Source: Palleronia caenipelagi (GTDB lineage: Bacteria > Pseudomonadota > Alphaproteobacteria > Rhodobacterales > Rhodobacteraceae). Taken from it: DNA of 64,000 nt. The notes under the pieces are model-generated. The model did no database searches. It had not been told where the DNA came from and worked only from the letters and a program-made list of their open reading frames with translations. The DNA lies in assembly GCF_007004065.1 (NCBI RefSeq), contig NZ_VFSV01000008.1, positions 1 through 64,000 on the forward strand. Direction: 5' to 3'. This document shows, one piece after another, positions 1-9,409 of the stretch (its first letter is position 1; each line of letters starts with the position of its first letter). A program made the position numbers and the translations under genes.

Positions 1-285
1 GGCGTCACCAGGACCATCGCGAAACTGCTGCGACGACGAAGCGCCATCGAACCAATGACGGGCCATATGAAAGCCGACGGACGTCTGACCCGATGCCCAC
101 TCAAAGGAACCGAAGGTGATGCCCTTTTCGCGGTCCTCTGCGGCTGCGGTCACAACATCCGCATGATCCTGCGCCACCTGAGGGTCTGTCTGTGCCATTT
201 CATCTGGCTGATCACACTGCTCCGAGGCCTCACCCCCGGCGCCCACCGCCATCAGAGGCCGCAAATCGCCGCCGGAGCCTGTTGA
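1..285 (+). CDS. IS5-family transposase, C-terminal fragment (cut by window edge)
   Basis: Frame 1 is open from the first base and gives 94 residues before a TGA. The stretch RRRSAIEPMTGHMKADGRL, followed by GDALFAVLCGCGHNIRMILR, is the signature C-terminus of IS5-group DDE transposases. The Glu at fragment residue 17 corresponds to the third acidic catalytic residue. The remainder of the protein, including both catalytic Asp, lies left of the window, so intactness cannot be judged. The last 30 residues (Leu/His/Arg-rich) are less conserved and may be a variable tail. No terminal inverted repeat can be paired because the left end is missing. A minus-strand reading of the same bases is also open but resembles nothing known. 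Confidence 0.8.
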   Translation, partial: GVTRTIAKLLRRRSAIEPMTGHMKADGRLTRCPLKGTEGDALFAVLCGCGHNIRMILRHLRVCLCHFIWLITLLRGLTPGAHRHQRPQIAAGAC

Positions 286-300
286 TCAGCATGGACTAAG
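1..300 (+). mobile_element. Right part of an IS5-type insertion sequence
   Basis: This is inferred from the transposase C-terminus. The right boundary is uncertain and probably lies between the transposase stop and the phasin terminator near 357. No target duplication could be checked. Confidence 0.5.
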
Positions 301-356
301 ATATAGTAGCTTATCACAGAACTGGACAAAGGCTGAGCCCCGAAAAATAGTTCTTT

Positions 357-389
357 CAAAAATAAAAGCCCCGCCGGCTGGGCAGGGCT
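357..389 (-). terminator. Intrinsic terminator of the phasin gene
   Basis: On the minus strand, AGCCCTGCC (389-381) pairs with GGCGGGGCT (375-367) over 9 bp including one G-U, with a CAGCC loop. A T-rich tract, TTTATTTTT, follows. It lies about 20 bp past the phasin stop codon. Confidence 0.8.
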
Positions 390-410
390 CTCTGGAGGGA
401 TTGCCTTGGA

Positions 411-860
411 TCAGGCGGCGGACTTCGTGGCCGAAGAAACCTTATCAGCGGCATCAGAGACGGTTTCCGAGACCTTCTCAGCAGCGGCGTTCACGTTTGC
501 AGAAACCGTGTCGGTGATCTGCTCGCCAGCATCGGTGGCGATGTCTTTAGCCTTGGAGCCGAACTCGGAGGCCGCTTCGCCCAGCGATTTGACCGAGCGG
601 GAGGTCAGGTCGAACTGCTTCTTCACCAGGTCGGTGTAGGCGTTGGCGTATGCGCCGAACTCGGTGCGGGGCGTGTACACTTCGCGAAGGTTGCCGATGG
701 TCTCGTAGGAGGCCGTGGCTGCGATCTGGGTGGTGTTCTGGGCCAGGTCCAGCGTCACGTTGGCGAAGCGGTAGCCGACGGAGGTCAGGCTCTGCACGAA
801 GCTGTTGTCCAGCAGGTTGTTGGCTTTTTCGGCGGCAGCTTTGGTGGTCTTGGTGGCCAT
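411..860 (-). CDS. phaP: Phasin family protein
   Basis: The 149-residue protein is rich in Ala, Ser and Thr, lacks a signal peptide and has long amphipathic helices. Its conserved core includes the run YETIGNLREVYTPRTEF, and it ends in an Ala/Ser/Val-rich tail with repeated AAEKVSETVSDAADK-like heptads. Phasins coat polyhydroxyalkanoate granules in the cytoplasm and set their size and number. The start is supported by GAGGA about 8 nt upstream of the ATG. It is a single-gene unit with its own terminator, separated from the upstream infB operon by another terminator. phaC, phaZ and phaR are not adjacent; an IS fragment lies downstream instead. Confidence 0.85.
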   Translation of the reverse strand: MATKTTKAAAEKANNLLDNSFVQSLTSVGYRFANVTLDLAQNTTQIAATASYETIGNLREVYTPRTEFGAYANAYTDLVKKQFDLTSRSVKSLGEAASEFGSKAKDIATDAGEQITDTVSANVNAAAEKVSETVSDAADKVSSATKSAA

Positions 861-978
861 GATGTCGGTCCTCTATATCTGCGTTTCTGTTGAGGTACAT
901 ATGTCGCTGCACCGCAGCATTTTCAACTGTGACGTGAGGGAAAATTCCAAGAATTTCCTTAGCCATTGGCCATAAACG

Positions 979-1010
979 AAAAAGACCCGCCTCATTAGGC
1001 GGGCCTTTTT
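979..1010 (-). terminator. Terminator of the rimP-nusA-infB operon
   Basis: CCCGCCT (986-992) and AGGCGGG (997-1003) form a perfect 7-bp stem with a CATT loop. On the minus strand a run of T (complement of A979-983) follows, 17 bp beyond the infB stop. The plus side also has T1006-1010, so it could work in both directions. Confidence 0.8.
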
Positions 1011-1026
1011 GTTGCATGTGCAGCAA

Positions 1027-3540
1027 TCAGAGCGACCGCTCAACCTCTTCGCGCTCAAAGATCTCGATGACATCGCCGGGGCGGATGTCTTCGTAGTTCT
1101 CGAAGGCCATACCGCACTCCTGACCGGAGATGACCTCGGCCACCTCGTCCTTGAAGCGCTTCAGCGTCTTCAGCGTGCCCTCGTGGATCACCACGTTGTC
1201 GCGCAGCAGTCGTACACCGGCGGAGCGGCGCGCCACACCTTCGGTGACCAGACAGCCCGCGACATTGCCGACCTTGGAGACCTTGAAGACCTCTTTGATC
1301 TGGGCATAGCCGATGAAGTTCTCGCGCACCTCGTTCGACAGAAGGCCCGACGCCGCCGCTTTCACGTCGTCCACGAGATCGTAGATGACACTGTAGTAGC
1401 GAATCTCGACGCCCTTCTGGTTGGCCGTATTCCGCGCCGAGGTATTCGCCCGGACGTTGAAACCCATGATCGGGGCGCCAGACGCCTCGGCCAGACCCAC
1501 ATCGGTCTCGGTGATCGCGCCGACCCCATAGTGGAGCACCCGGACACGTACCTCGTCATTGCCGATCTTTTCCATCGCCTGAACGATCGCCTCGGCGGAG
1601 CCTTGGACGTCGGCCTTCACCAGAATCGGCAGCTCGGCGACGTTCTCGTCAGCCTTCGCCTTAGCCATCATCTGCTCCAGCGTGGTGGCGGCACCGGCGG
1701 CAGCACGCTTATCTTTCGCGGCCTGCTGACGGTACTCGGCGATCTCACGGGCCTGCGCCTCGGTCTCGACAACGTTCAAAACGTCACCCGCCTCCGGCGT
1801 GCCGTTAAGACCCAGCACCTCGACAGGTACAGACGGCCCGGCTTCCTTGACCCGGTCGCCCAGGTCGTTCTCCATCGCACGGACCTTGCCCCACTGCTCG
1901 CCGACGACGAAGATATCGCCCTGCTTGAGCGTGCCGCTCTGCACCAGAACGGTGGCGACGGGGCCACGACCCACATCGAGCTGAGCCTCGATCACCGCGC
2001 CCATGGCGGGACGTTCGGGGTTGGCCTGCAACTCCAGGATCTCCGACTGCAGCGCAATGGCTTCGAGAAGCTCGTCGAGCCCCTGACCTGTATGGGCGGA
2101 GACCTCCACATCCTGCACGTCGCCCGAGAGTTTCTCGACGATGACCTCGTGCTGGAGCAAATCCGTCCTTACCTTATCAGGATCGGCGGCGGGCTTGTCG
2201 ATCTTGTTGATCGCGATGATCATCGGCACCTTGGCGGCCTTGGCGTGGTTAATCGCCTCGACCGTCTGCGGCATCACTGCGTCATCGGCGGCCACGACCA
2301 GCACTACGATATCCGTCACCTGAGCACCGCGCGCCCGCATGGACGTAAAGGCAGCGTGGCCCGGCGTATCGAGGAAGGTCAGCGTGGACCCGCCATCGGT
2401 TTTCACCTGATAGGCGCCGATATGCTGGGTGATCCCCCCAGCCTCGCCGGCGGTCACGCGGGCATTGCGGATCGCATCGAGGATAGAGGTTTTACCGTGG
2501 TCCACGTGGCCCATGACGGTGATAATCGGAGCGCGCGGCTTCAGATCCTCGGGCCGGTCCTCATCCTGCTCGATCACCTGTTCCACATCGGCATCGCTGA
2601 CGCGCTGCACCTTGTGGCCGAATTCCTCGATGATGAGCTCGGCAGTGTCGGCGTCGATGGTCTGGGTCTGGGTCGCCATGATACCATTCTGCATCAGCGA
2701 CTTAACCACGTCGGCGACACGCTCGGACATCCGGTTGGCGAGCTCTGAGACCACGATCGCCTCGGGCAACTGGACGGTCCGCGTGACCTTTTCACGGTCC
2801 TGGCTCCCGCCCATCGCCTTACGGCGGGCGCGTTCCTGCTGACGCTTCATGGCGGCCATCGAGCGCTGGCGTCCGCCCTCGCCTCCAGCCAGTGCTTGGT
2901 TCACGGTCAGCTTGCCGGAGCGACGTTTGTCACCGCCACCACGGGCCGGACGCGCAGTGCGGTCCTTGTCCGGGGTACCGGGCCGATCACGACCGCCGCC
3001 GCTGGGGCGGCCACCGGATTTCGCCTGCGCTTCTACATCGGCGGGGGTCGGCGCGGCGGCTGCGGGCTTCGCCTGCTTGGCGGGCGCGGGCTCGGCGGCC
3101 TTCTTCTTGGCCTCCTGCTCTTCGCGCAGACGCCGGGCGTCCTCCTCGGCCTTGGCCTTCAACGCCTCTTCGCGCTCGCGCTCTTCGCGCTCTTTCTCTT
3201 CCTGCTCGCGACGACGGCGTTCCCGCTCTTCGGCACGGGCCTTCTCCTCCGCCTCACGGCGGGCGGCCTCCTCGGATTCGCGGGCCTTCGCCATGGCAAG
3301 CGCCTTCATCCGGCGCTCCATCTCGGCGTCGGAAATACCGGCCGGGCGTCGTTTGGGGTCACCCATCACGGGCTTGCCATCACCCGACTTCGTCGAAGAG
3401 GGCTTGGGCGTGACCACGCGCTTGCGCTTGGTTTCGACCACAACGTTTTTCGTCCGTCCGTGAGAAAAGCTCTGCTTTACCTGTCCGGGACGACCGGAGC
3501 CGCGCACGCCGAGGGTCTTTTTGCCGTCGTTGTCACTCAT
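1027..3540 (-). CDS. infB: Translation initiation factor IF-2
   Basis: The protein of 837 residues is the GTPase that places fMet-tRNA on the 30S subunit and drives subunit joining. Residues 1-50 form a basic N-terminal segment; residues 75-150 are a highly charged Ala/Glu/Lys/Arg helix; residues 150-250 are a Pro/Gly/Arg-rich linker. The G domain shows GHVDHGKT at 344-351, switch I around [15 protein letters not shown] at 391-395 and NKID at 445-448. Domains II, III and the tRNA-binding C domain complete the usual length for alphaproteobacteria. The ATG overlaps the stop codon of the upstream ylxR-like gene by one base (TGATG), so translation is probably coupled. It is the last gene of its operon. 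Confidence 0.98.
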   Translation of the reverse strand: MSDNDGKKTLGVRGSGRPGQVKQSFSHGRTKNVVVETKRKRVVTPKPSSTKSGDGKPVMGDPKRRPAGISDAEMERRMKALAMAKARESEEAARREAEEKARAEERERRRREQEEKEREEREREEALKAKAEEDARRLREEQEAKKKAAEPAPAKQAKPAAAAPTPADVEAQAKSGGRPSGGGRDRPGTPDKDRTARPARGGGDKRRSGKLTVNQALAGGEGGRQRSMAAMKRQQERARRKAMGGSQDREKVTRTVQLPEAIVVSELANRMSERVADVVKSLMQNGIMATQTQTIDADTAELIIEEFGHKVQRVSDADVEQVIEQDEDRPEDLKPRAPIITVMGHVDHGKTSILDAIRNARVTAGEAGGITQHIGAYQVKTDGGSTLTFLDTPGHAAFTSMRARGAQVTDIVVLVVAADDAVMPQTVEAINHAKAAKVPMIIAINKIDKPAADPDKVRTDLLQHEVIVEKLSGDVQDVEVSAHTGQGLDELLEAIALQSEILELQANPERPAMGAVIEAQLDVGRGPVATVLVQSGTLKQGDIFVVGEQWGKVRAMENDLGDRVKEAGPSVPVEVLGLNGTPEAGDVLNVVETEAQAREIAEYRQQAAKDKRAAAGAATTLEQMMAKAKADENVAELPILVKADVQGSAEAIVQAMEKIGNDEVRVRVLHYGVGAITETDVGLAEASGAPIMGFNVRANTSARNTANQKGVEIRYYSVIYDLVDDVKAAASGLLSNEVRENFIGYAQIKEVFKVSKVGNVAGCLVTEGVARRSAGVRLLRDNVVIHEGTLKTLKRFKDEVAEVISGQECGMAFENYEDIRPGDVIEIFEREEVERSL

Positions 3541-4172
3541 CAGGTCTTCTTCACCTTTCCGGCGTCGCCGCCTTGGTCTTCTGTCTTGCGAACGCCTGAA
3601 AGCCGCACGGCATCGTCCCTGAAATCCTCAGCGAGTCTGCCTGCAGCCAGCGCCGCATGTATCACACGTTCCCGACCGAAGGACAAACCCAATTCATCCG
3701 CAGTCAGAATGTCAAAAAAGCTGCCCCGCCCACCCGGGCGGAAGAGCTTGGACTTGCCCCGCTCGGAGCCGTCCGAGGCCTGTAAGAGGATGCGGCACTG
3801 GTCTTTTTCCAGCCAGTCCTTCACCTTCTCAAACCCGGCAATCGCCTTGCCAGCCTTACGCGCCAACCCGAGGCGGTTGACGCAACGTTGCGCCAGTTGC
3901 TCTTCGACCTGATCCACGAGGCCCTCGGGCACCGAGACCTGTCGTTTCGCCCCGCGCGAGAACAGCCGTTTGGCCACCGCGGTCTCCAGCGCCTCGCGCT
4001 CGGACGAGACATACATGCCGCGTCCCGGCAGCTTTCCCGCCACATCCGGATATACTATATCCCCCGGCCCCACGACAAAGCGGATGAGCCCGCGTTTAGG
4101 GCTCACCTCGCAGGTCACGAGGCACTTGCGCTCTGTTTCCTCAGGCGCGGGACGGGGCTTGCCGCGGGTCAC
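3540..4172 (-). CDS. YlxR-type RNA-binding protein with C-terminal L7Ae-like part
   Basis: The 210-residue protein begins with a YlxR/DUF448 domain (about 12-90) containing [19 protein letters not shown] and the loop [10 protein letters not shown] second domain, about 95-190, resembles the L7Ae/YlxQ fold ([22 protein letters not shown]). In Firmicutes ylxR and ylxQ are two small genes between nusA and infB; here the two parts are joined, which I recall as usual in alphaproteobacteria. The exact role is unsettled, with RNA or nucleoid binding proposed for the family. It sits 2 bp after nusA and overlaps infB by one base, so it is co-transcribed with both. Confidence 0.85.
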   Translation of the reverse strand: MTRGKPRPAPEETERKCLVTCEVSPKRGLIRFVVGPGDIVYPDVAGKLPGRGMYVSSEREALETAVAKRLFSRGAKRQVSVPEGLVDQVEEQLAQRCVNRLGLARKAGKAIAGFEKVKDWLEKDQCRILLQASDGSERGKSKLFRPGGRGSFFDILTADELGLSFGRERVIHAALAAGRLAEDFRDDAVRLSGVRKTEDQGGDAGKVKKT

Positions 4173-4174
4173 GA

Positions 4175-5791
4175 TCAGGCCTGCGCCTCCTCGGTCTCGT
4201 CTTCTTCGCCTTCAGCTTCTTCGGCCTCAAGCTCCGCGGGGTCCACCCAGCCAAGCTGGATGCGCGCCGTCATTACCATGTTCTGCGCTTCGGCCAGATC
4301 CACGCCGAAGGGCTCCAGAATACCGTCATCCTTGACGCGCTCACCATTGTCGGTGGTCCATCCGCCAGCCAGTTCCCAGTCGGCGCAGGTGGCAAAATCT
4401 TCGAGCGTCTTCACATCGTCCTTGGCCAGCGCCTCTACCATCTGGGGAGAGAGGCCCTCGAAATCAATAAGGCTGTCCGTGGCACCCAACTCGCGTGCGG
4501 CTTCGAGCGCCTTGCGGTTCTGCTCGTCCAGATAATCGCGGGCGCGGGCCTGAAGCTCGTTGGCGGTGTCGTCATCGACGCCGTCGATCACAGTCAGCTC
4601 ATCCAGCTCCACATAGGCCACCTCTTCGAGGTTGGTGAAGCCTTCGGCCACCAGCAGCTGGGCGAAGAATTCATCCAGATCCAGTGTGTCGACAAAGAGC
4701 TTCGTCCGCTCTTCGAACTCCGCCTGACGGCGCTTCGATTCTTCTTCCTCGGTGAGGATGTCGATATCAAGTCCGGTCAGCTGGCTGGCCAGACGCACAT
4801 TCTGACCGCGCCGACCGATGGCGAGGCTGAGCTGCTCATCGGGAACCACGACCTCGATCCGCTCGGCATCCTCATCGAGCACCACCTTCGACACTTCGGC
4901 TGGTTGCAGCGCGTTCACGAGGAAGGTCGGCATATCCTCGTTCCACGGGATGATGTCGATCTTTTCGCCCTGAAGCTCGTTCACCACGGCCTGCACGCGG
5001 GAGCCGCGCATACCGACGCAGGCGCCCACGGGATCGATGGAGGTGTCGTAGCTCACCACACCGATCTTCGCGCGGCTGCCGGGATCGCGGGCAACGGCCT
5101 TGATCTCGATAACGCCCTCGTAGATCTCGGGGACTTCCATCTTGAACAGCTCCGCCATGAATTCCGGCGCCGTCCGGCTGAGGAAAATCTGCGGGCCACG
5201 CGGCTCGCGGCGCACATCCTTGATGAACACGCGGATGCGGTCGCCGTTGCGGTAGCTTTCGCGGCCGATCTTTTCGGTCCGGCGCAGCACGCCCTCACCC
5301 GGGTTCAGGTCAACGATGACGTTGCCATATTCTTCGCGCTTTACCGCCACATTAATGATGGTGCCCACGCGATCCTTGAATTCTTCGTACTGCTTGTCAC
5401 GCTCGGCTTCGCGGATCTTTTGCAGAATCACCTGCTTGGCGGACTGGGCGGCGATGCGGCCCATCTCGACCGGCGGGACCTCCTCGACATACTGGTCGCC
5501 CACCTCGGGATTTTCGAGGTACTGACGCGCGGTCTCGACGGTCATCTCGGCCTGATAGTTCTCAAGTTCCTCTTCCTCGACCACGGTGCGCACGCGGGTA
5601 AAGGTCGCCTTGCCAGTTTTCCGGTCGATGGACACGCGGATGTCCATCTCGCTGCCGTAGCGGGACTTGGCGGCGCGGGCGAGGGAATCTTCCATCGCCT
5701 CGACCACGAGACCCGGGTCGATCATCTTTTCGCGCGCCACCGCCTCGGCGGTCTGGAGCAGCTCAAGCTGGTTGGCAGAGGTAATCGCCAT
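4175..5791 (-). CDS. nusA: Transcription termination/antitermination factor NusA
   Basis: The 538 residues follow the NusA plan: an N-terminal RNA-polymerase-binding domain (about 1-130), S1 domain (about 135-200), two KH domains (about 230-345, including the KH2 stretch [16 protein letters not shown]), then two C-terminal acidic helix-hairpin repeats (about 360-500). A Glu/Asp-rich tail ends the protein. It modulates pausing, intrinsic termination and rRNA antitermination. The gene lies 3 bp after rimP and 2 bp before the ylxR-like gene, so the order rimP-nusA-ylxR-infB forms one transcript. The C-terminal repeats are those typical of proteobacterial NusA and absent from short Gram-positive forms. 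Confidence 0.98.
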   Translation of the reverse strand: MAITSANQLELLQTAEAVAREKMIDPGLVVEAMEDSLARAAKSRYGSEMDIRVSIDRKTGKATFTRVRTVVEEEELENYQAEMTVETARQYLENPEVGDQYVEEVPPVEMGRIAAQSAKQVILQKIREAERDKQYEEFKDRVGTIINVAVKREEYGNVIVDLNPGEGVLRRTEKIGRESYRNGDRIRVFIKDVRREPRGPQIFLSRTAPEFMAELFKMEVPEIYEGVIEIKAVARDPGSRAKIGVVSYDTSIDPVGACVGMRGSRVQAVVNELQGEKIDIIPWNEDMPTFLVNALQPAEVSKVVLDEDAERIEVVVPDEQLSLAIGRRGQNVRLASQLTGLDIDILTEEEESKRRQAEFEERTKLFVDTLDLDEFFAQLLVAEGFTNLEEVAYVELDELTVIDGVDDDTANELQARARDYLDEQNRKALEAARELGATDSLIDFEGLSPQMVEALAKDDVKTLEDFATCADWELAGGWTTDNGERVKDDGILEPFGVDLAEAQNMVMTARIQLGWVDPAELEAEEAEGEEDETEEAQA

Positions 5792-5794
5792 CTG

Positions 5795-6391
5795 TCAGTC
5801 CTTTTGTTGCGGAAGACGCGCGTCGTCTTCACTGTCAATCACGGTTTCGACCTCGTCGAATTGGGTTTCGTCAATCTGGCCCTTGTCCTTGCGCGAACGC
5901 AGCACGTCGCGAATCAGGTCGTCGGTCAGCACCAGCTTGGCTTCGGACAGCCAGTCGAATTGCAACCCGATGGTACCTTCCTCGATATTGATAAGCACTT
6001 CGGACCCCTCGATCCCCGCCAGCTCGCCCTTAAAGCGGCGGCGGCCGTCGATCATCTCGGTGGTCTCAAGTTTGGCCTCATAGCCCGCCCACATCTCGAA
6101 ATCCTTCAGCCGGGTCAGCGGCCGGTCGATGCCGGGTGACGAGACTTCGAGGTCATAGGCACCTTCAATCGGATCCTCGACATCCAAATGCGCCGATATC
6201 GCGGTCGAAATCGTCGCGCAATCGTCCACCTCGATCCCGCCATCAGGCCGGTCAGCCATGATCTGTACGGTAGGCGTGTTGCCACCCTGATACCGGACGC
6301 GCACCAGCTCAAACCCCAGATCTTCGATCACAGGGGTCACCACCTCGGCGAGGCGTCGGTCGATACTGGCCTTTGCGATGAGGTCGGACAT
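5795..6391 (-). CDS. rimP: Ribosome maturation factor RimP
   Basis: Starting at the ATG at 6391 ([20 protein letters not shown]) gives 198 residues, the normal RimP length with a short acidic tail. RimP assists 30S assembly. The N-terminal alpha/beta domain carries the family stretch SSPGIDRPL near residue 100, followed by the Sm-like C-terminal domain. The reading frame stays open for 36 codons upstream, but that part crosses a terminator-like hairpin and does not look like RimP. AAGAGAG sits about 9 nt before the chosen ATG. It is the first gene of the rimP-nusA-ylxR-infB operon. Confidence 0.95.
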   Translation of the reverse strand: MSDLIAKASIDRRLAEVVTPVIEDLGFELVRVRYQGGNTPTVQIMADRPDGGIEVDDCATISTAISAHLDVEDPIEGAYDLEVSSPGIDRPLTRLKDFEMWAGYEAKLETTEMIDGRRRFKGELAGIEGSEVLINIEEGTIGLQFDWLSEAKLVLTDDLIRDVLRSRKDKGQIDETQFDEVETVIDSEDDARLPQQKD

Positions 6392-6418
6392 TCCGGGTTT
6401 CTCTCTTGCGTTTGGGCA

Positions 6419-6442
6419 CAAAAAAACGGGCGCGCGGCCCGT
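6419..6442 (-). terminator. Terminator-like hairpin in the rimP leader (attenuator candidate)
   Basis: On the minus strand, ACGGGC-CGCGC-GCCCGT (6442-6426) is a 6-bp GC-rich stem followed by TTTTTTT. It ends only about 28 bp before the rimP ATG. It may simply terminate the upstream pip transcript. However, no room is left for a complete promoter between it and rimP, so the operon promoter probably lies upstream of it and the hairpin would act inside the leader. A second small hairpin (CCGGG-GTCCACA-CCCGG) precedes it. Confidence 0.55.
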
Positions 6443-6531
6443 TGTCGTGGTCGGTGGGTACCGGGTGTGGACCCCGGCAACGCCGCTGTTGACGTCCACA
6501 TAGTCGCAGCCGCCTGAAAATGCAAGCTGTG

Positions 6532-7503
6532 TTACGCCGCCGCCAGCCGGTCCATTTCCTTGACCAGCGCCGCACTAATTCCCGGCTCCGACATGGCGTG
6601 TCCGGATTTTGCAACCATAACAAGGCGGGACGCTGGCCAGGCCCGGTGCAAGGCTTCCGCCGCAGCGGGGGGGCAGATCATATCATATCGCCCCTGAACA
6701 ATGGTGCCGGGGATGTGGGCGATTCGGTGGATCTCGTCGAGGATCTGCGTGTCCCGCTCCAAGAACCCACCATTGAGAAAGTAGTGATTCTCCAGCCGGG
6801 CAAAGGCACGGGCGTATTCCGCCGGGCTGTCCCCGCCTGGGCCGGTGGTATCAATAGAGGCAAGCGTGTTTTCCCAGCCCGCCCACGCGCGCGCATAGCG
6901 GATCTCGGTGTTTCGGTCGCCGCTAAACAGACGCCGGTGATAGGCTGCGATCAGGTCGCCACGCTCTTCCTCCGGGATCAGTTCCTCGAAACTGCGCCAC
7001 ACCTCTGGCCAAAAACGCCCGGCGCCACCGGCGTAGAACCAGTCGAGCTCGTCGCGTGTCATCAGGAACACGCCCCGCAGAACCAGATGCGCCACCCGCT
7101 CCGGACAGGCCTCCGCATAGAGCAGCGCCAAGGTCGCCCCCCAGGAGCCGCCAAACACAATCCACCGCTCGATACCCAGCGTCCGCCGGATCAGCTCGAT
7201 ATCGGCGATCAGATGCCAGGTGGTGTTGTCTTCAACAGACGCGTGGGGTCGTGACCGGCCACAGCCCCGCTGGTCGAACAAAATGATCCGGTAGACCTTT
7301 GGGTCGAAAAACCGCCGCATGGCCGGGGAACAGCCGCCACCCGGCCCGCCATGGAACACCACGACCGGAATCCCGTCGGGGTTGCCGCATTGCTCCACAT
7401 AAACGCGGTGCCCCTGCCCGACGGACAGCATCCGCTGATCATAGGGCTCTATCCGCGGGTAGAGATAATGTGCCGCGCTCTTTTGGGCTGCCATCTGGTC
7501 CAT
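6532..7503 (-). CDS. pip: Prolyl aminopeptidase
   Basis: The enzyme removes N-terminal proline from peptides in the cytoplasm. From the ATG at 7503 it has 323 residues, the family size. The oxyanion motif HGGPGGG is at 51-57, the nucleophile in GGSWGA is Ser120, and Asp274 (GRYDMICP) and His302 (SGHA) complete the triad of the S33 alpha/beta-hydrolase family. An in-frame extension to 7647 is open but would run into the divergent ubiG promoter and shows no homology. ATG 7494 is an alternative. The gene is divergent from ubiG with about 70 bp between them. Confidence 0.93.
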   Translation of the reverse strand: MDQMAAQKSAAHYLYPRIEPYDQRMLSVGQGHRVYVEQCGNPDGIPVVVFHGGPGGGCSPAMRRFFDPKVYRIILFDQRGCGRSRPHASVEDNTTWHLIADIELIRRTLGIERWIVFGGSWGATLALLYAEACPERVAHLVLRGVFLMTRDELDWFYAGGAGRFWPEVWRSFEELIPEEERGDLIAAYHRRLFSGDRNTEIRYARAWAGWENTLASIDTTGPGGDSPAEYARAFARLENHYFLNGGFLERDTQILDEIHRIAHIPGTIVQGRYDMICPPAAAEALHRAWPASRLVMVAKSGHAMSEPGISAALVKEMDRLAAA

Positions 7504-7571
7504 ACCACACTTATATAACGGGAAACCGCTCTGTTGCGAGAGCGAAGCGGCGATATTCGGGAGAGAATGCC

Positions 7572-8303
7572 ATGTCCACCATCGATCCGGCCGAGGTCGA
7601 GAAATTCGCGGCCATGTCCGCCGAGTGGTGGGACCCCGAGGGAGCATTCAAGCCGCTGCACGGAATGAACCCATGCCGCCTCGACTACATCACCCGTCAG
7701 ATCGCCGCTGAATTCGGCTGCGACCTGACGGCGCCCCGACCGCTTGAGGGGCTGCGGATCGTGGATATCGGCTGTGGTGGCGGGCTGCTGTGTGAGCCCA
7801 TGACACGGCTCGGAGCCGAGGTCACAGGCTGTGACGCCGAGGAGACCTCCGTCGGCGTGGCACGTCACCACGCCGTTGAGCAGGGCCTCGACATCGACTA
7901 CCGCGCCACCACTGCCGAGGCGCTTGCCTCCGAAATCGAGCCGGTGGACGTGGTTCTGGCGCAGGAAGTCATCGAACATGTGGCTGACCCAGCGACCTTT
8001 GTCCGCGACTGTCATGCGCTGCTGAAACCGGGGGGGATTTTGATCCTCAGCACCCTCAACCGAACTCCAAAAAGCTTTGCCCTCGCCATCATTGGCGCCG
8101 AGTGGGTCCTCCGCTGGCTGCCGCGCGGGACTCATGATTGGTCGCGCTTTGTCACGCCGGATGAACTTGCCGCACTCTGCGAACAGGCCGGGCTGGATGT
8201 GCTCGACCGCACCGGCATGGTGATGGCGCCTCTCAGCCGTCAGTGGAGCCTCTCGCCCACCGACTTATCGGTGAACTACATGATGCTGGCGCGATCCAGC
8301 TAG
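7572..8303 (+). CDS. ubiG: Ubiquinone biosynthesis O-methyltransferase
   Basis: The 243-residue SAM-dependent methyltransferase carries out both O-methylations in ubiquinone synthesis. It begins [24 protein letters not shown]-like, where the ...WWD... segment is a UbiG hallmark. SAM motif I is VDIGCGGG, and the post-motif contains [17 protein letters not shown] lies 6 nt upstream of the ATG. The last four bases overlap the 3-prime end of the convergent nitrilase-family gene. Confidence 0.95.
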   Translation: MSTIDPAEVEKFAAMSAEWWDPEGAFKPLHGMNPCRLDYITRQIAAEFGCDLTAPRPLEGLRIVDIGCGGGLLCEPMTRLGAEVTGCDAEETSVGVARHHAVEQGLDIDYRATTAEALASEIEPVDVVLAQEVIEHVADPATFVRDCHALLKPGGILILSTLNRTPKSFALAIIGAEWVLRWLPRGTHDWSRFVTPDELAALCEQAGLDVLDRTGMVMAPLSRQWSLSPTDLSVNYMMLARSS

Positions 8304-9127
8304 GGTCCATCGAAAGACGGATTGGTGATCAGGCTGGGGACCTTCGCCCTTGCCTGCGCCACCTCAACCAGATCAATCTCCAGCACCGCCACGCCAGGCT
8401 CTGTCCCCATGTCCAACAGCACCTCCCCCCACGGCGCGACGGCCATGGAATGGCCAAAGGTCTCTCGAACGCGGCTTTGGGACGCATGCCGCCCGGTCTG
8501 AGCGGCTGCCAGCACGTAACACCCGGTCTCAATGGCCCGCGCGCGCAACAACGGCTCCCAATGTGCCGCGCCGGTCACCCGAGAGAAGGCTGCCGGAACA
8601 AGCAGAATTTCCGCCCCCGCCTGCCCCAAACGTCTGTAAAGATGCGGAAACCGCAGGTCATAACAGATCGTCATCCCGATCCGCCCCAGCGGGGTCTCGG
8701 CCAGCACCGCCCGGTCTCCGGGCCGGTAGCCATCGGATTCGCGATAGGTCTCCCGCTGGGAGATCGCCACATCGAACATGTGGATTTTGTCATAGCGCGC
8801 GACGATTTCGCCACTGGGGTCAATCAGAAACGAACGGTTGGCAAAGCGCCCATCCGCGTCGCCGGTCTTCAACGCCAGTGAGCCAACCCCCAGCCAGATC
8901 CCGAGATCCCGGCCACAGGCCCGAAGCCCCGCCAGACAGGGGTCTTCCTCCTCAAGGCAGAGCACTTTTTGCTGATGCCGACGGTCGAGCGACACGCAAT
9001 TGCTCACCTCGGGCGTCAGGATCAGTTCAGCCCCCTGCGCCGCTGCCTGGCGGATCTGCGAGGTGAGCATCGACAGGTTTGCTACCGGATCATCCGATGC
9101 GCTGCACTGGATCAGGCCGATCTTCAC
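8300..9127 (-). CDS. Nitrilase-superfamily carbon-nitrogen hydrolase (Nit1/NitFhit-like amidase)
   Basis: The 275 residues contain the full catalytic set of the superfamily: Glu40 (LTPEVSN), Lys114 (YDKIHMFD) and Cys155 ([10 protein letters not shown]). KIHMFDV followed by DLRFPHLYR is characteristic of the Nit1/omega-amidase branch. That branch includes deaminated-glutathione amidase, which hydrolyses the side product deaminated glutathione. This is the most likely role, though omega-amidase cannot be excluded. Its start overlaps the glutaredoxin gene stop by 4 bp (ATGA), so grxC and this gene form a unit, an arrangement that fits a glutathione-linked job. Confidence 0.85.
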   Translation of the reverse strand: MKIGLIQCSASDDPVANLSMLTSQIRQAAAQGAELILTPEVSNCVSLDRRHQQKVLCLEEEDPCLAGLRACGRDLGIWLGVGSLALKTGDADGRFANRSFLIDPSGEIVARYDKIHMFDVAISQRETYRESDGYRPGDRAVLAETPLGRIGMTICYDLRFPHLYRRLGQAGAEILLVPAAFSRVTGAAHWEPLLRARAIETGCYVLAAAQTGRHASQSRVRETFGHSMAVAPWGEVLLDMGTEPGVAVLEIDLVEVAQARAKVPSLITNPSFDGP

Positions 9128-9378
9128 GCGAGCAATGGGTCAAGCTTGCCCTGACGGTCCAGCGCGGACAGATCGTCATAGCCACCGACATGCGCCCCGT
9201 TGATGAAGATTTGCGGCACCGTGTGGCGGCCATTGGCCCGCTGCATCATCTTCTGCCGGAGCGCGGGCTTTGTCGTCACGTCGATTTCGGTAAAACCCAC
9301 GTTCTTGCTTTTCAACAATCGCTTGGCGGCGTGGCAATATCCGCAGAGCGCAGAGGTGTAGATTTCGATCGTGGCCAT
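9124..9378 (-). CDS. grxC: Glutaredoxin 3
   Basis: The 84-residue thioredoxin-fold protein reduces disulfides and mixed glutathione disulfides. The redox motif is Cys12-Gly-Tyr-Cys15, in place of the commoner CPYC. The cis-Pro loop TVPQIFI and the GSH-binding GGYDDL follow. The start at 9378 is preceded by GGGAGCG; an upstream ATG at 9399 lacks homology. It is translationally coupled to the downstream amidase gene (4-bp overlap) and follows comF by about 30 bp on the same strand. Confidence 0.93.
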   Translation of the reverse strand: MATIEIYTSALCGYCHAAKRLLKSKNVGFTEIDVTTKPALRQKMMQRANGRHTVPQIFINGAHVGGYDDLSALDRQGKLDPLLA

Positions 9379-9409
9379 GGCACCGCTCCCAAAAGTCATT
9401 TGCGACTAT

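Noticed and set aside
1-252. Minus-strand gene start reading into the left edge
   Set aside because: The frame is open, but the plus strand carries unmistakable IS5 transposase motifs in the same bases.
1009-2748. Long plus-strand open frame (579 codons) opposite infB
   Set aside because: It is antisense to a certain infB gene; its His/Leu/Asp/Arg-rich product resembles nothing and reflects GC-rich codon bias.
6392-6499. N-terminal extension of rimP
   Set aside because: The open frame crosses a GC-rich hairpin and T-run and is not RimP-like; ATG 6391 gives the normal length.
6443-6531. Initiator tRNA upstream of rimP, as in E. coli metY-rimP
   Set aside because: No acceptor stem, anticodon CAT loop or T-loop could be formed on either strand.
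7504-7647. N-terminal extension of pip
   Set aside because: It overlaps the ubiG start and shows no similarity to prolyl aminopeptidases.
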